Assembly: GCF_022414575.1 (NCBI RefSeq) | Contig: NZ_JADWYQ010000025.1 | Location: 36,995-100,994, forward strand | Direction of reading: 5' to 3' | From: Streptomyces sp. MUM 178J | GTDB lineage: Bacteria > Actinomycetota > Actinomycetes > Streptomycetales > Streptomycetaceae | DNA length: 64,000 bases | Shown: positions 50,801 through 59,608 of the stretch, piece after piece | Layout: each line of letters begins with the position of its first letter | How positions within the stretch are numbered: the first letter of the stretch is position 1 | Program-made: the position numbers and the translations under genes | The notes under the pieces: model-generated | Database searches by the model: none | Seen by the model: only the letters and a program-made list of their open reading frames with translations | What the model was told of the DNA's origin: nothing

Positions 50801-52481
50801 GCGGGCCATCCGGGTGCGCATCGCGGGCGCGGACTGCTGGGCGGCCGTCGAGGACGCCGGCCGGCTGCGGGACGCCCTCGGCACCGCACTGCCCGTGGGG
50901 GTGCCCGAGGCGTTCACCGAGCCGGTCAAGGACCCGCTGGGCGATCTGCTCGCCCGGTACGCCCGTACGCACGGGCCGTTCACCTCCGCACAGGCCGCGG
51001 CCCGCTTCGGTCTGGGCACGGCGGTCACCGAGGGCGCTCTGCAGCGGCTGGCCGCGTCGGGCCGCGTGGTGGAAGGCGAGTTCCACCCCTCGGGCGTCGG
51101 GCAGGAATGGTGCGACGCGGCCGTGCTGCGCAGACTGCGCCGTCGCTCGCTGGCCGCGCTGCGGCAGGAGCTGGAGCCGGTCCCGCCGACGGCTCTCGCC
51201 ACCTTCCTGCCGCAGTGGCAGCACCTCGGCGGGGGCGGTCTGCGCGGCATCGACGGCCTCGCGCGGGCCGTCGAGCAGCTCCAGGGCGCGGCCGTACCCG
51301 CCTCCGCGCTGGAGAAGCTGATCCTGCCGTCCCGTGTCTCCGGTTACGGTCCGGGACTTCTCGACGAGCTGACGACTGCCGGCGAGGTCGTGTGGGCGGG
51401 CGCGGGGGCACTGCCCGGGAAGGACGGCTGGGTCTCCCTGTATCTCGCCGACGCCGCACCGCTGCTGCTTCCCCCGCCGCATCCGCTGGAGCCGACCGCG
51501 CTCCACGAGGCCGTGCTGGCGGCGCTCGCGCCCGGCTATGGGCTGTTCTTCCGGCAGATCGCCGACCAGGTGCGGGCGACCACGCACCCGGACGTCACCG
51601 ACCCTCAGCTGGCCGACGCGATCTGGGACCTCGCGTGGTCCGGGCGGCTCACCAACGACACCCTGGCGCCGCTGCGGTCGCTCCTCGGCTCGGGGCGGAC
51701 GGCCGGCTCCACGGCGCACCGGGCGCGGCGCACGGTCCCCCGGGGGCGCTACAGCGGTCTCACCGCGGCGGCCCGCCCAGCCTCGCGCAACGGCCCGCCG
51801 ACGGTGAGCGGCCGGTGGTCGCTGCTGCCCGCCGCCGAACCCGACCCCACGCACCGGGCGCATGCCCTGGCCCGCACACTGCTGGACCGGCACGGGGTGG
51901 TCACCCGGGGCGCGGTGGCGGCCGAGGGCGTCGAGGGAGGCTTCTCGGCGGTCTACCGCGTCCTGTCCGCCTTCGAGGACAGCGGCCAGGCACGCCGGGG
52001 CTATGTGGTGGAGGGCCTTGGGGCGGCCCAGTTCGCCATGGACGGTGCGGTGGACCGACTGCGGGCGTCGTCCGCGGCGCAGGACAGAGGCGCGGGCCGG
52101 CAGGCGCCGCACGGCGTGGTGCTGGCGGCGGCCGACCCGGCCAATGCCTACGGCGCGGCCCTGCCGTGGCCGGATCCGCCCGCCGATGCAGGACACAAGC
52201 CGGGCCGCAAGGCGGGCTCCCTGGTCGTCCTCGTCGACGGCGAGCTGATCCTCTACATGGAGCGCGGCGGCAGGACGCTGCTGTGCTGGCGCGACGACCC
52301 CGACGATCCCGCGCTGCGCGCCGCGGCGGAGGCGCTGGCTGAGGCGGCGTTGGCGGGTGCGCTGGGCACGGTCACGGTGGAGCGGGCCAATGGCGTCGCG
52401 GCCCTGACGTCGCCGCTGTCCCGGCCGCTGGAGTCCGCGGGCTTCCACGCCACGCCGAGGGGCTTGCGGCTGCGGCCGTGA
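47835..52481 (+). CDS. Lhr-type large ATP-dependent helicase
   Basis: Superfamily 2 3'-5' helicase of the Lhr family, 1548 residues. RecA1 has PTGSGKT at ~49-55, DEVH box (ILDEVHAV) and GLSATVRP. RecA2 has ATSSLELGIDMGAVDLVVQ and QRVGRAGH. The winged-helix and Lhr-specific domain (~430-860, including DRVLVSPAPGVPGRLPFWKGD) and the long C-terminal extension (~870-1548, DUF4062-like/Lhr-CTD) are all present. It probably acts in DNA repair; in mycobacteria lhr is induced by damage. Start: ATG 47835 with GGGG 7 nt upstream; the ATG at 47844 is an alternative. The next gene encodes a DNA glycosylase. Confidence 0.93.
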   Translation: MGDMARTALDAFSPATRSWFTGAFSAPTAAQEGAWQAIEAGSDVLVVAPTGSGKTLAAFLAALDRLASTPPPAEAKKRCRVLYVSPLKALAVDVERNLRSPLTGIRQESVRLGLPEPDVRVGIRSGDTPAAERRALATRPPDILITTPESLFLMLTSATREALTGVETVILDEVHAVAGTKRGAHLALSLERLDELLPRPARRIGLSATVRPVDEVARYLSPQRRVEIVQPPSGKEFDLSVVVPVEDLGELGGSPAADADGMAGGERPSIWPHVEEKIADLVQAHRSTIVFANSRRLAERLCNRLNEIAYERAVGEALPEGAPPAEIMAQSGASHGAPALLARAHHGSVSKEQRAQVEEDLKAGRLPAVVATSSLELGIDMGAVDLVVQVESPPSVASGLQRVGRAGHQVGAVSRGVVFPKYRGDLVQAAVVTERMRGGAIEALRVPANPLDVLAQQLVAMVALDTWQFDDLLALVRRAAPFASLPESAFTAVLDMLAGRYPSDAFAELRPRVVWDRVAGTVTGRPGAQRLAVTSGGTIPDRGLFGVFLAGSDPKKGGGRVGELDEEMVYESRVGDVFTLGTTSWRIEDITRDRVLVSPAPGVPGRLPFWKGDQLGRPLELGRAVGAFLREIGGLPAEDARLRLLAAGLDAWAADNVLAYLEEQRRACGHVPDDRTILVERFRDELGDWRVVIHSPFGAQVHAPWALALGARLAERFGMDAQVMHADDGIVLRLPDADLMGLDLLDLDPAGPAHQDTVYDSEQAPVGAGDAVFDKGEISQLVTDQVGSSALFAARFRECAARALLLPRRSPGKRTPLWQQRQRAAQLLQVASEFGSFPIVLEAVRECLQDVFDVPGLTELMGDIESRRVRLVEVTTPEPSPFARSLLFGYVAQFLYEGDSPLAERRAAALSLDSRLLAELLGQAELRELLDADVLTELESELQWLTEDRRLKDVEGVADLLRLLGPLTAGELAERGADPAWAQELAAARRAIRVRIAGADCWAAVEDAGRLRDALGTALPVGVPEAFTEPVKDPLGDLLARYARTHGPFTSAQAAARFGLGTAVTEGALQRLAASGRVVEGEFHPSGVGQEWCDAAVLRRLRRRSLAALRQELEPVPPTALATFLPQWQHLGGGGLRGIDGLARAVEQLQGAAVPASALEKLILPSRVSGYGPGLLDELTTAGEVVWAGAGALPGKDGWVSLYLADAAPLLLPPPHPLEPTALHEAVLAALAPGYGLFFRQIADQVRATTHPDVTDPQLADAIWDLAWSGRLTNDTLAPLRSLLGSGRTAGSTAHRARRTVPRGRYSGLTAAARPASRNGPPTVSGRWSLLPAAEPDPTHRAHALARTLLDRHGVVTRGAVAAEGVEGGFSAVYRVLSAFEDSGQARRGYVVEGLGAAQFAMDGAVDRLRASSAAQDRGAGRQAPHGVVLAAADPANAYGAALPWPDPPADAGHKPGRKAGSLVVLVDGELILYMERGGRTLLCWRDDPDDPALRAAAEALAEAALAGALGTVTVERANGVAALTSPLSRPLESAGFHATPRGLRLRP

Positions 52482-52674
52482 CGCCGGTGCGGGTCCGCCC
52501 TGCGGCAGGCGCGGAGCACCCTCCTCGCCCGCTGCTGAAACTGGGGCGAGCCCTCCAGGCCCCCTGTCGGCGGGGCGGCGTGGCCGGCGCCCGCCGCCCC
52601 GCCCGAGTGACCGGCGCCCCGCCTGTTTGAGGCGCAGGATCCGGGTCGGAGCCCCGGCGGCGCATGATGGGGGC

Positions 52675-53496
52675 ATGCCCGAAGGAGACACCGTCTGGCT
52701 GACCGCTCACCGCCTGCGCCGCGCCCTCGCGGGGCACGTGCTGGTGCGGTTCGATCTGCGGGTGCCGCGCCATGCGACCGCTGATCTCACCGGGCACACG
52801 GTGCTCGACGTCGTCTCCCGCGGCAAGCACCTGCTCACCCGCGTCGAGGGCGGCGTCACGCTCCACTCGCATCTGCGGATGGACGGCTCCTGGCAGGTGT
52901 ACCCGGCCGGGGAGCGCTGGCGCGGAGGGCCCGCGCATCAGATCAGGGCGGTCCTCGGCACGCGGGCGGACACCGCGGTCGGCTACCGGCTTCCGGTGCT
53001 GGAGCTGATGCGGACCGCGGACGAGGGCACGGCGGTGGGGCATCTCGGACCGGATCTGCTGGGCCCGGACTGGGATCCGGGCACAGCGGCGGCACATCTG
53101 ACCGCCGACCCCGCCCGACCCCTCGGTGAGGCGTTGCTGGACCAGCGCAATCTCGCCGGAATCGGCAATGTCTACCGCTCGGAGCTCGCCTTCCTGGCCC
53201 GGGTGAGCCCGTGGCTGCCCGTCGGCGAGCTGCCCGACGGCATCCCCGAGCGGCTCGTCGCCACCGCGCACCGTCTTCTGGAGGCCAACAAGACCCGCAC
53301 GGAACGGCGCACCACATCGGGGCCGAGGGCGCAGGCGCCCCGGCTGTACGTCTACGGGCGGGAGGGCCTGCCCTGTCTGCGGTGCGGTGCCCCGATCCGC
53401 AGGGCCGACGAGCCCGACCAGCCCGCAGCGCGCGGAGCCGGCCGTGCCCGCCCCGTGTACTGGTGCCCCGTCTGCCAGCCGGATCCCACTTATTGA
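52675..53496 (+). CDS. Endonuclease VIII-like (Nei/Fpg family) DNA glycosylase
   Basis: Bifunctional base-excision glycosylase/AP lyase, 273 residues. Start MPEGDTVW carries the catalytic Pro2-Glu3 (mature Pro1, Glu2) typical of Nei. Seen further: VVSRGKHLLTRVEGGVTLHSHLRMDGSW, the helix-two-turn-helix region LLDQRNLAGIGNVYRSE and a C-terminal zinc finger (CLRCGAPI ... YWCPVC). The ATG at 52675 is fixed by this N-terminus, since the frame opens earlier. Next to the Lhr-type helicase, which suggests linked repair roles. Confidence 0.95.
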   Translation: MPEGDTVWLTAHRLRRALAGHVLVRFDLRVPRHATADLTGHTVLDVVSRGKHLLTRVEGGVTLHSHLRMDGSWQVYPAGERWRGGPAHQIRAVLGTRADTAVGYRLPVLELMRTADEGTAVGHLGPDLLGPDWDPGTAAAHLTADPARPLGEALLDQRNLAGIGNVYRSELAFLARVSPWLPVGELPDGIPERLVATAHRLLEANKTRTERRTTSGPRAQAPRLYVYGREGLPCLRCGAPIRRADEPDQPAARGAGRARPVYWCPVCQPDPTY

Positions 53497-53528
53497 CGGG
53501 TCGTCAGTTTCTCTCGTACGGTCCCGGA

Positions 53529-54308
53529 ATGGGGCTGACCGCGTACGACCTGACCGGCCGGACCGCGTTCGTCACCGGCGCCGCCGGCGGCATCGGACGC
53601 GCCTGCGCCGCCCTGCTGGCCGAGGCGGGAGCAGCCGTCCACTGCGCCGACGTCGACGAGAAGGGCCTGTCCGAGACACGGGCGCTGATCCGGCACGCCG
53701 GAGGCCTCGCCTCCGTGCACACCGTCGACGTCACGGACCGCACACTGCTCAGCACGGCAGTCGACCGTGCGGCCGAGGAGACCGGGCGGCTCGACGTCAT
53801 GGCCGCGATCGCGGGCATCATGCACACCGGCCGGGTTCTTCAGACCGAGGACGAGGATCTGGACCGTGTGATGGGGGTCAATTTCAAAGGGGTGCTCTAT
53901 TCGTGCCAGGAGGCGGCCCGCGTCATGATCGCGGCAGGCGGCAGGGGCGGCTCGCTCGTCACGATGGCCTCGGGCGCGGTCGACGCCGCCCAATCCGGGC
54001 TGCTCTGCTACAGCGCCTCCAAGGCGGCGGTCGTCCAGCTGACGAGGACACTGGCCACCGAGCTGGGCCCCATGGGAATCCGCGTCAACGCCGTGGCCCC
54101 CGGCTGGGTCCGCACCCCCATGACCGACCGCCATGACGAGGCCCACCGGCGCCGGACCGAGGCGGCGCTGGCCCGGATGTCCCCGCTGGGCCGGGTCGGC
54201 GAACCCCAAGACGTCGCCCATACGGTGCTCTATCTGGCCTCGGACGCCTCCGCCTTCACGACGGGCCAGATCCTGCGCCCGAACGGCGGCGTGGCGATGC
54301 CCTGGTGA
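53529..54308 (+). CDS. Short-chain dehydrogenase/reductase
   Basis: Classical SDR oxidoreductase of 259 residues. Rossmann motif TGAAGGIGRA (~17-26), NAG-equivalent AAIAGIMHTGR, catalytic Ser in VTMASGAV, YSASK tetrad (Tyr/Lys) and PGWVRTPM. C-terminal QILRPNGGVAMPW is the usual cofactor-side end. The cofactor is probably NAD(H), since an Asp follows strand 2 (CADVD). Substrate unknown. The ribosome site is weak. Its 3' end overlaps the small membrane-protein gene on the opposite strand by 53 bp. Confidence 0.88.
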   Translation: MGLTAYDLTGRTAFVTGAAGGIGRACAALLAEAGAAVHCADVDEKGLSETRALIRHAGGLASVHTVDVTDRTLLSTAVDRAAEETGRLDVMAAIAGIMHTGRVLQTEDEDLDRVMGVNFKGVLYSCQEAARVMIAAGGRGGSLVTMASGAVDAAQSGLLCYSASKAAVVQLTRTLATELGPMGIRVNAVAPGWVRTPMTDRHDEAHRRRTEAALARMSPLGRVGEPQDVAHTVLYLASDASAFTTGQILRPNGGVAMPW

Positions 54309-54492
54309 CCCTCCGTGCCGCTGTCACATGCACCGGCAGCAGGCTCAGCCCCCATCCGCCCGCGGCGACGGTCACCTCCACCAACCCGGTCCGATCCGGT
54401 ACGAGCGCCCAGCGCAGCACCGCCCACCACCACAGCGCCCCGCCCAGGAGCCCGAGCGCCGCAGGGCCGAAGGACACCCCGCGTATGGACAT
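54256..54492 (-). CDS. Small two-helix membrane protein
   Basis: 78 residues, two hydrophobic segments (FGPAALGLLGGALWWWAVL and VTVAAGGWGLSLLPVHVTA), basic C-terminus. The ATG at 54490-54492 has a near-perfect AGGAGG 5 nt upstream, which supports a real gene despite its overlap with the SDR 3' end. Function unknown. Confidence 0.65.
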   Translation of the reverse strand: MSIRGVSFGPAALGLLGGALWWWAVLRWALVPDRTGLVEVTVAAGGWGLSLLPVHVTAARRVTRASPRRRSGAGSGPS

Positions 54493-54580
54493 GGCTGCCT
54501 CCTCCGGCCCCCGGCGCGCCCACGCTATTCCGGCGCGACGGCCGCCGGGAGGGCGCACAAGGGCGGGTCCGGCGCTTCCG

Positions 54581-55051
54581 CTAGACGCTCTCCGCCTGGA
54601 ACATCCAGGCGTGCTTCTCGAGGTCGGCGGTGAGCCCGATCAGAATGTCCTGACTCACCGGATCGGGCTCCGCGGTCACGTCGATGCGCTCGCGCATCCG
54701 CCCGATCACCGCGGCGAGCCCGTCCACCAGCGTCTGCACGGCGTCGACGTCCTTGATCCAGCCGTCCGGGGCGGCGGCGATGGCGCTCTGCGACGCCACG
54801 GTCGCGGCTCGGCCGTCCGGAGTGACGCCGATCGCCGAGGCCCGCTCGGCCACCGTGTCGGAGTGCTGCCGGGCCGTGGCCACCACCTCGTCGAGCTGCA
54901 GATGGATGGACCGGAAGCGGGGCCCGACGACGTTCCAGTGGACCTGCTTGGCCACCAGGGCGAGGTCCACCAGATCCACGAGCGCGCCGCGCAGGGCTTC
55001 GCCGACGGTCTTGAGATCCGCCTGGGACAGGGGGCTCTTCACGACAGACAT
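54581..55051 (-). CDS. Dps-family ferritin-like DNA-binding protein
   Basis: 156-residue mini-ferritin that oxidises and stores iron and protects DNA. The intersubunit ferroxidase ligands lie in KQVHWNVVGPRFRSIHLQLDE (His and Asp/Glu positions kept). Typical tail helix GLTADLEKHAWMFQAE. No long N- or C-terminal tail, so DNA binding may be weak. I recall a Dps paralogue at this locus in S. coelicolor (DpsB). The ATG at 55049-55051 follows GGAGGACA. Confidence 0.93.
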   Translation of the reverse strand: MSVVKSPLSQADLKTVGEALRGALVDLVDLALVAKQVHWNVVGPRFRSIHLQLDEVVATARQHSDTVAERASAIGVTPDGRAATVASQSAIAAAPDGWIKDVDAVQTLVDGLAAVIGRMRERIDVTAEPDPVSQDILIGLTADLEKHAWMFQAESV

Positions 55052-55170
55052 CCGTGTCCTCCACTCGGTTCGCCGCTACCGTCCCACCATGACACGAACG
55101 CAGCAAAACGGGCATTCGGGAAGAGCGCCGGAGCGCGGAACGGCAGCCGCGACTCCACCGGAATGACAAA

Positions 55171-55206
55171 GGCCCCGGCCAGGCACGTCGAGTACCTACC
55201 GGGGCC
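55171..55206 (-). terminator. Terminator of clgR
   Basis: 8-bp perfect inverted repeat (ggccccgg / ccggggcc on the plus strand), with part of the loop (ggtaggtac region) able to extend the stem. On the clgR strand it is followed by CTTTG, a short U-rich end. Confidence 0.7.
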
Positions 55207-55243
55207 CCGCCCCAAACCACACCGTACGGATCAGGCAGGCCGC

Positions 55244-55636
55244 TCAGGCCGCGACGACGTCCACCGCCTCGGCAGGCGCCTTGATCGTCACTCGCTCCGT
55301 TGGCACCCCCGTCACCGAAGTCACAGAGACGGGGTTGAGCGGGTTCAGCATCGGGCGTACTGGCGCGGGCACCGGCTCGCTCGCCGCTGCCGACTCCGCC
55401 AGCTCAGCCAGCGACAGCTCATCGCTCACTTCGCGCATAAGCTCGGACATCCGTACGTCAAGCGCGTCGCAGATCGCGGAGAGCAGCTCGGAGGAAGCCT
55501 CCTTCTGCCCCCGTTCCACCTCGGAGAGATAGCCGAGCGAAACTCGGGCGGACGAGGAGACTTCGCGCAGAGTACGGCCCTGGCGCTGGCGCTGCCGACG
55601 CAGCACGTCACCCAGCAGGCGACGGAGCAGAATCAT
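55244..55636 (-). CDS. clgR: Clp-gene regulator ClgR (XRE family)
   Basis: Transcription factor that activates clp protease and other proteostasis genes, 130 residues. HTH at ~12-65 ([26 protein letters not shown]), then a linker conserved in ClgR ([21 protein letters not shown]). The C-terminus ends DVVAA; the terminal Ala-Ala is the signal by which Streptomyces ClgR is recognised and degraded by ClpP proteases. The ATG at 55634-55636 (AGGGAG upstream) was chosen over in-frame 55669. The place beside cinA/pgsA matches mycobacterial clgR. Confidence 0.9.
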   Translation of the reverse strand: MILLRRLLGDVLRRQRQRQGRTLREVSSSARVSLGYLSEVERGQKEASSELLSAICDALDVRMSELMREVSDELSLAELAESAAASEPVPAPVRPMLNPLNPVSVTSVTGVPTERVTIKAPAEAVDVVAA

Positions 55637-55745
55637 CGGTGGCTCCCTCCTCGGACCGCGAAACCGCATCCTTCACGCCCCACCGTACCGCCTCGCGCCG
55701 CGGCCGTGCGGGGAGCGATGTCGTGTTCACTCAGGGCTGCAAACA

Positions 55746-56255
55746 TCAAGTCCCCCCGTTCTGTTCCGTATCCTGTGCCCGCGCATTCTCATGCAGTTCG
55801 CCGAAGAGCAGCTCGAGCACGCTCCGTACGCTCTCCATACGGATTTCCGCCCGGTCGCCGTTCAATCGCAGCGCGGCCACTTTCTCTTGGCCCTCCGGCC
55901 CCGAAACGGCCAGAAACACCGTTCCGACGGGGGCCCCGTCCTGTGGATCGGGACCCGCGACCCCCGTGGTCGCCAGCCCCCACCCCGCCCCCAGGGCACG
56001 CCGTACACCCGCCGCCATCTGCGCGGCCACATCCGGATCCACCGCCCCGCGCTCCGCCAGGAGCGTTCCGTCGACGCCCAGGAGATCCTTCTTCAGGACC
56101 GTCGCATAGGCCGTGACCGAGCCCCGGAAAGTCCGGGAGGCCCCCGGGACGGCGGTCAGCTCGGCGGCCACCAACCCGCCGGTGAGGGACTCCGCGACGG
56201 CCAGGGTCTCGCCACGCTCCGCAAGCAGCGCCAGCACACGGGCCGCTGCGCTCAC
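55746..56255 (-). CDS. cinA: CinA-family nicotinamide-nucleotide amidase
   Basis: C-terminal-type CinA domain protein (NMN amidohydrolase; competence/damage-inducible family), 169 residues, without the N-terminal molybdopterin-like domain of long CinA. Core motifs: LAVAESLTGGLVAAELTAVPGAS, GSVTAYATVLKKDLLGV and GLATTGVAGPDPQDG. Its GTG overlaps the pgsA stop by 4 bases (GTGA), so translation is coupled. Confidence 0.93.
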   Translation of the reverse strand: MSAAARVLALLAERGETLAVAESLTGGLVAAELTAVPGASRTFRGSVTAYATVLKKDLLGVDGTLLAERGAVDPDVAAQMAAGVRRALGAGWGLATTGVAGPDPQDGAPVGTVFLAVSGPEGQEKVAALRLNGDRAEIRMESVRSVLELLFGELHENARAQDTEQNGGT

Positions 56256-56926
56256 GCGTGGCCCCCCTCGCGTGCACCCGCCGTCCGCTGGGCGGCGAGC
56301 CCCCTGCGGCGGAGCACGACGGCCTGCCGGACGTAGTCGAGACCGGTGGCGACCGTCAGCACGACGGCTACCGCCATCACCCAGAAGCGCAGCGTGGCCA
56401 GCGGGCCGGTGAGCGCGAGCACGTACATGCCCACGGCCGTGCCTTGTGCGAGGGTTTTCATCTTGCCGCCGCGGCTGGCCGGGATGACGCCGTGCCGGAT
56501 CACCCAGAACCGCATCAGGGTGATGCCCAGCTCGCGGAAGAGGATCACACCGGTCACCCACCACGGAAGTTCCTCGAGGGCCGACAGGCACAGCAGTCCG
56601 GCTGCCATGATCGCCTTGTCGGCGATCGGGTCGGCGATCTTCCCGAAGTCGGTGACCAGGTTGTACGTACGCGCCAGGTGGCCGTCGAAGACATCGGTGA
56701 TCATGGCCACGGCGAACGCGGCCCAAGCCCAGGCGCGCCAGACCGGGTCGTATCCGCCGTGCTGCAGCATCAGCACCACGAAGCCGGGCACCAGCAGCAG
56801 CCGGACCATGGTGAGTATGTTGGCGATGTTCCACAGGCTGGCCTGATTGACGGCCGCAGCACCCAGCTTGCCGCCGGGCGCCGGCCTCCCCGCGCCGCCC
56901 GCCGCGGATGCCGGGACTCCGGTCAC
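56252..56926 (-). CDS. pgsA: CDP-diacylglycerol-glycerol-3-phosphate 3-phosphatidyltransferase
   Basis: Membrane CDP-alcohol phosphatidyltransferase for phosphatidylglycerol-phosphate synthesis, 224 residues. The family motif D-G-x2-A-R-x8-G-x3-D-x3-D is intact in [27 protein letters not shown] (quoted by key parts DGHLAR and GKIADPIAD), ~78-105. About five to six hydrophobic helices. The N-terminal 25 residues are Gly/Ala/Pro-rich. The start overlaps the rimO stop (GTGA), forming rimO-pgsA-cinA. Confidence 0.93.
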   Translation of the reverse strand: MTGVPASAAGGAGRPAPGGKLGAAAVNQASLWNIANILTMVRLLLVPGFVVLMLQHGGYDPVWRAWAWAAFAVAMITDVFDGHLARTYNLVTDFGKIADPIADKAIMAAGLLCLSALEELPWWVTGVILFRELGITLMRFWVIRHGVIPASRGGKMKTLAQGTAVGMYVLALTGPLATLRFWVMAVAVVLTVATGLDYVRQAVVLRRRGLAAQRTAGAREGGHA

Positions 56927-58449
56927 CTGCCCGCCTCCTCAAGCCTTTCGCCGCCAAGCCGCTCCGCCACCAGATCGACACCTTCCGTGCCGACGACCTT
57001 GGCCTCGACCATAAGGCCCGGCACAAGGCCCTCACCGGCGGTGAAGAGCACCTGGCCATCGGTCTCGGGCGCCTGGTGCGCGGCGCGCCCCACGGCCGCG
57101 TACTCGCCGTCATCGGCGTCGGCGGACTCGTCGACGGACTCGACGAGCACGCTGAGGGTTTCGCCCAGGCGCTCTTCCGCGCGCTGCGCGGTCAGCTCCT
57201 CGGCCAGCCGCGACAGGTGCTCCAGCCGCTCGGCGATGACGTCGCCGGGCAGTTTGCCCTCATATGTCACGGCCTCGGTGCCCTCCTCGTCGGAGTATCC
57301 GAAGACTCCCACGGCATCCAGGCGGGCGCCGTTGAGGAAGCGCTCCAGCTCGGCGAAGTCCGCCTCGGTCTCGCCGGGGAAGCCGACGATGAAGTTGGAC
57401 CGCACCCCGGCCTGCGGCGCCCTGCTGCGGATCGTCTCCAGCAGTTCCAGGAAGCGCTCGGTGTCGCCGAAGCGGCGCATGGCGCGCAGCACCCCGGGCG
57501 CGGAGTGCTGGAAGGACAGATCGAAGTACGGAGCGATCTTCTCGGTCGAGGTGAGGACGTCGATCAGCCCGGGGCGCATCTCGGCGGGCTGCAGATAGCT
57601 GACCCGGACGCGCTCGATGCCGTCCACGGCCGCAAGCTCGGGCAGCAGGGTCTCCAGCAGCCGGATGTCGCCCAGGTCCTTGCCGTACGAGGTGTTGTTC
57701 TCGGAGACCAGCATGATCTCCTTGACGCCCTGCTCGGCCAGCCAGCGCGTCTCACCGAGCACATCGCTCGGGCGGCGCGAGATGAAGGAGCCGCGGAAGG
57801 AGGGGATCGCGCAGAAGGAGCAGCGCCGGTCGCAGCCGGAGGCGAGCTTGACGGAGGCGACCGGGCTGGAGCCGAGCCGTCTGCGCAGCGGGGCGCGCGG
57901 GCCGGACACCGGGGCGACGCCCTCCGGGAGGTCGGCGGGGGCGGATTCCTGCGGGGCGGGTTCCTGCGGGGCGGGTTCCTGGGCGTGTCCGGGCAGTGCC
58001 ACATCGGTGGCGCCCTGGCGCTCTGCCGGGCTCAGCGGCAGCAGCTTGCGCCGGTCACGCGGGGTGTGCGCGGCATGGATCCCGCCGCTGAGGATGGTCT
58101 GCAGCCGGTCGGAGATGTCGGCGTAGTCGTCAAAGCCGAGGACGCCGTCCGCCTCGGGCAGCGCCTCGGCCAGATCCTTGCCGTACCGCTCGGCCATACA
58201 GCCGACGGCGACCACGGCCTGGGTCTTGCCGTGGTCCTTGAGGTCGTTCGCCTCCAGCAGGGCGTCGACGGAGTCCTTCTTGGCGGCCTCGACGAAACCG
58301 CAGGTGTTGACGACGGCGACGTCTGCATCGGCGGCGTCCTCGACGAGCTGCCAGCCGTCCGCTGCCAGGCGGCCTGCGAGCTCCTCCGAGTCCACCTCGT
58401 TACGGGCGCAGCCGAGTGTGACAAGGGCGACGGTACGGCGTTCGGGCAT
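56923..58449 (-). CDS. rimO: Ribosomal protein S12 methylthiotransferase
   Basis: Radical-SAM enzyme that methylthiolates an Asp of ribosomal protein S12, 508 residues. UPF0004 cysteines in [21 protein letters not shown] and [12 protein letters not shown] cluster CDRRCSFC; C-terminal TRAM domain. Between them (~160-185) an inserted Pro/Glu/Gln linker repeats [10 protein letters not shown] three times. The late region contains an acidic [20 protein letters not shown] stretch. The ATG at 58447-58449 is the expected start. Confidence 0.95.
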   Translation of the reverse strand: MPERRTVALVTLGCARNEVDSEELAGRLAADGWQLVEDAADADVAVVNTCGFVEAAKKDSVDALLEANDLKDHGKTQAVVAVGCMAERYGKDLAEALPEADGVLGFDDYADISDRLQTILSGGIHAAHTPRDRRKLLPLSPAERQGATDVALPGHAQEPAPQEPAPQESAPADLPEGVAPVSGPRAPLRRRLGSSPVASVKLASGCDRRCSFCAIPSFRGSFISRRPSDVLGETRWLAEQGVKEIMLVSENNTSYGKDLGDIRLLETLLPELAAVDGIERVRVSYLQPAEMRPGLIDVLTSTEKIAPYFDLSFQHSAPGVLRAMRRFGDTERFLELLETIRSRAPQAGVRSNFIVGFPGETEADFAELERFLNGARLDAVGVFGYSDEEGTEAVTYEGKLPGDVIAERLEHLSRLAEELTAQRAEERLGETLSVLVESVDESADADDGEYAAVGRAAHQAPETDGQVLFTAGEGLVPGLMVEAKVVGTEGVDLVAERLGGERLEEAGR

Positions 58450-58530
58450 GGACTCAAGCCTACTTTGTCCCGACCGTCACCCCCGCCGCGAGGGCTCCCC
58501 AAGCCCCCGGGAGGCCCGTCAGCCCTCCCG

Positions 58531-59397
58531 TCAGCCGGCCTCGGGGTCGCCCTTGGTGAACGACAGCCGCTCGACCTGGCCCGACTTGAAGTCGTCGTCG
58601 ACCTGCTTGCCGTTGACATACAGCTCGATCGCCCCGGCGTTGCCGAGGATCAGATCGATGCGCTCGTCATCCTGGAATGTCTTGGAATCGCCCTTTCGCA
58701 GTGTGCCGTCGAAGAGCAGCTTGCCGTTGTGCGACTTGGCCGAGATCCAGCTCTTGTCCTCGACGACGGAGAGCTTGACCGTGACCTTGTCCTTGGGCAC
58801 GGCGGCGATGGCGCTGTCCGAGGGCTCGGGCTTGGGGTCGGCGGGCTTGCTGGCCGGCGCCTTGGTCGCCGGCTTCTGCTCGGGCGAGGGGCCTTCGGCG
58901 ACAGTGCTGCTCTTGCCGCCGCCGTCGCCGCCGCTGAAGAGGGTGAAGCCGACGAAGCCGATCACAGCGACAATGGCCGCGACCATGGCCGCCGTCCAGT
59001 TGGGCCGGCGCGGCTCGGGGCGGATTCGCTCGGCCTCGAACAGCGGCGCGGCGGGCGTGGGCGCCGGCCGGCCGCCGTGCTCGCCGTCGAACTGCGCGAT
59101 CAGGGGGGCGGGGTCGACCCCGACCGCGCGGGCGATCATGCGGATGTGGCCGCGGGCGTACACATCGCCGCCGGAGCGGGAGAAGTCGTCCTGTTCGATC
59201 GCGTGCACGATGGGGATGCGCACCCGGGTGGAGGTACTGACCTCGTCGACCGTCATGCCTGCTTCGACACGGGCCTGCTGAAGGGCACGGCCGATCGACG
59301 GCTGATCGGGTTCGACCGAAGGCTGTTCATGTTCGGCCGAAGGCTGGTCCTCTTCGACGGAAGGGCGGTCGTCTTCGGGGGAGTTGCCGATGGACAC
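58531..59397 (-). CDS. RodZ-like membrane protein (HTH-TM-DUF4115)
   Basis: 288-residue cell-shape or division-associated protein. An N-terminal acidic leader has four QPS/RPS-type repeats (residues 10-35). A RodZ-type helix-turn-helix follows (~36-105; GRALQQARVEAGMTVDEVS, VHAIEQDDF). One TM helix lies at ~134-155, then a Pro/Lys-rich linker and an extracellular beta-domain of the DUF4115 type (~200-288). The GTG at 59395-59397 has GAAAGG upstream. It lies between rimO and ftsK, all on the minus strand. RodZ links MreB to the membrane in rods; its partner here is unproven. Confidence 0.88.
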   Translation of the reverse strand: MSIGNSPEDDRPSVEEDQPSAEHEQPSVEPDQPSIGRALQQARVEAGMTVDEVSTSTRVRIPIVHAIEQDDFSRSGGDVYARGHIRMIARAVGVDPAPLIAQFDGEHGGRPAPTPAAPLFEAERIRPEPRRPNWTAAMVAAIVAVIGFVGFTLFSGGDGGGKSSTVAEGPSPEQKPATKAPASKPADPKPEPSDSAIAAVPKDKVTVKLSVVEDKSWISAKSHNGKLLFDGTLRKGDSKTFQDDERIDLILGNAGAIELYVNGKQVDDDFKSGQVERLSFTKGDPEAG

Positions 59398-59608
59398 GGG
59401 GGCGCCTTTCGAGCGTGTAGCCACCTGCTGGAGGTTCAGTCTATGAGTGGGGCGAAAGGGTGGGGCAACCGGGCGGACGAAGTTTGTACGCCATCGGAAT
59501 GGCCGGACATCCCGCTGGCAGGAGCGTTTCGGGGTCATCGTGGGGGATCGAGCTTTCCCTCCCTCCAACTGGACGTGCGACCAAGGGAAACGGTTGCCCG
59601 ACAAACCC

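Noticed and set aside
50574..52691. 705-codon frame antisense to the 3' half of the Lhr-type gene
   Set aside because: Shadow composition; it lies wholly inside a conserved helicase coding region.
55637..55745. ClgR operator upstream of clgR
   Set aside because: A ggtttcgcggtccg stretch only loosely resembles the reported ClgR motif; not distinct from GC background.
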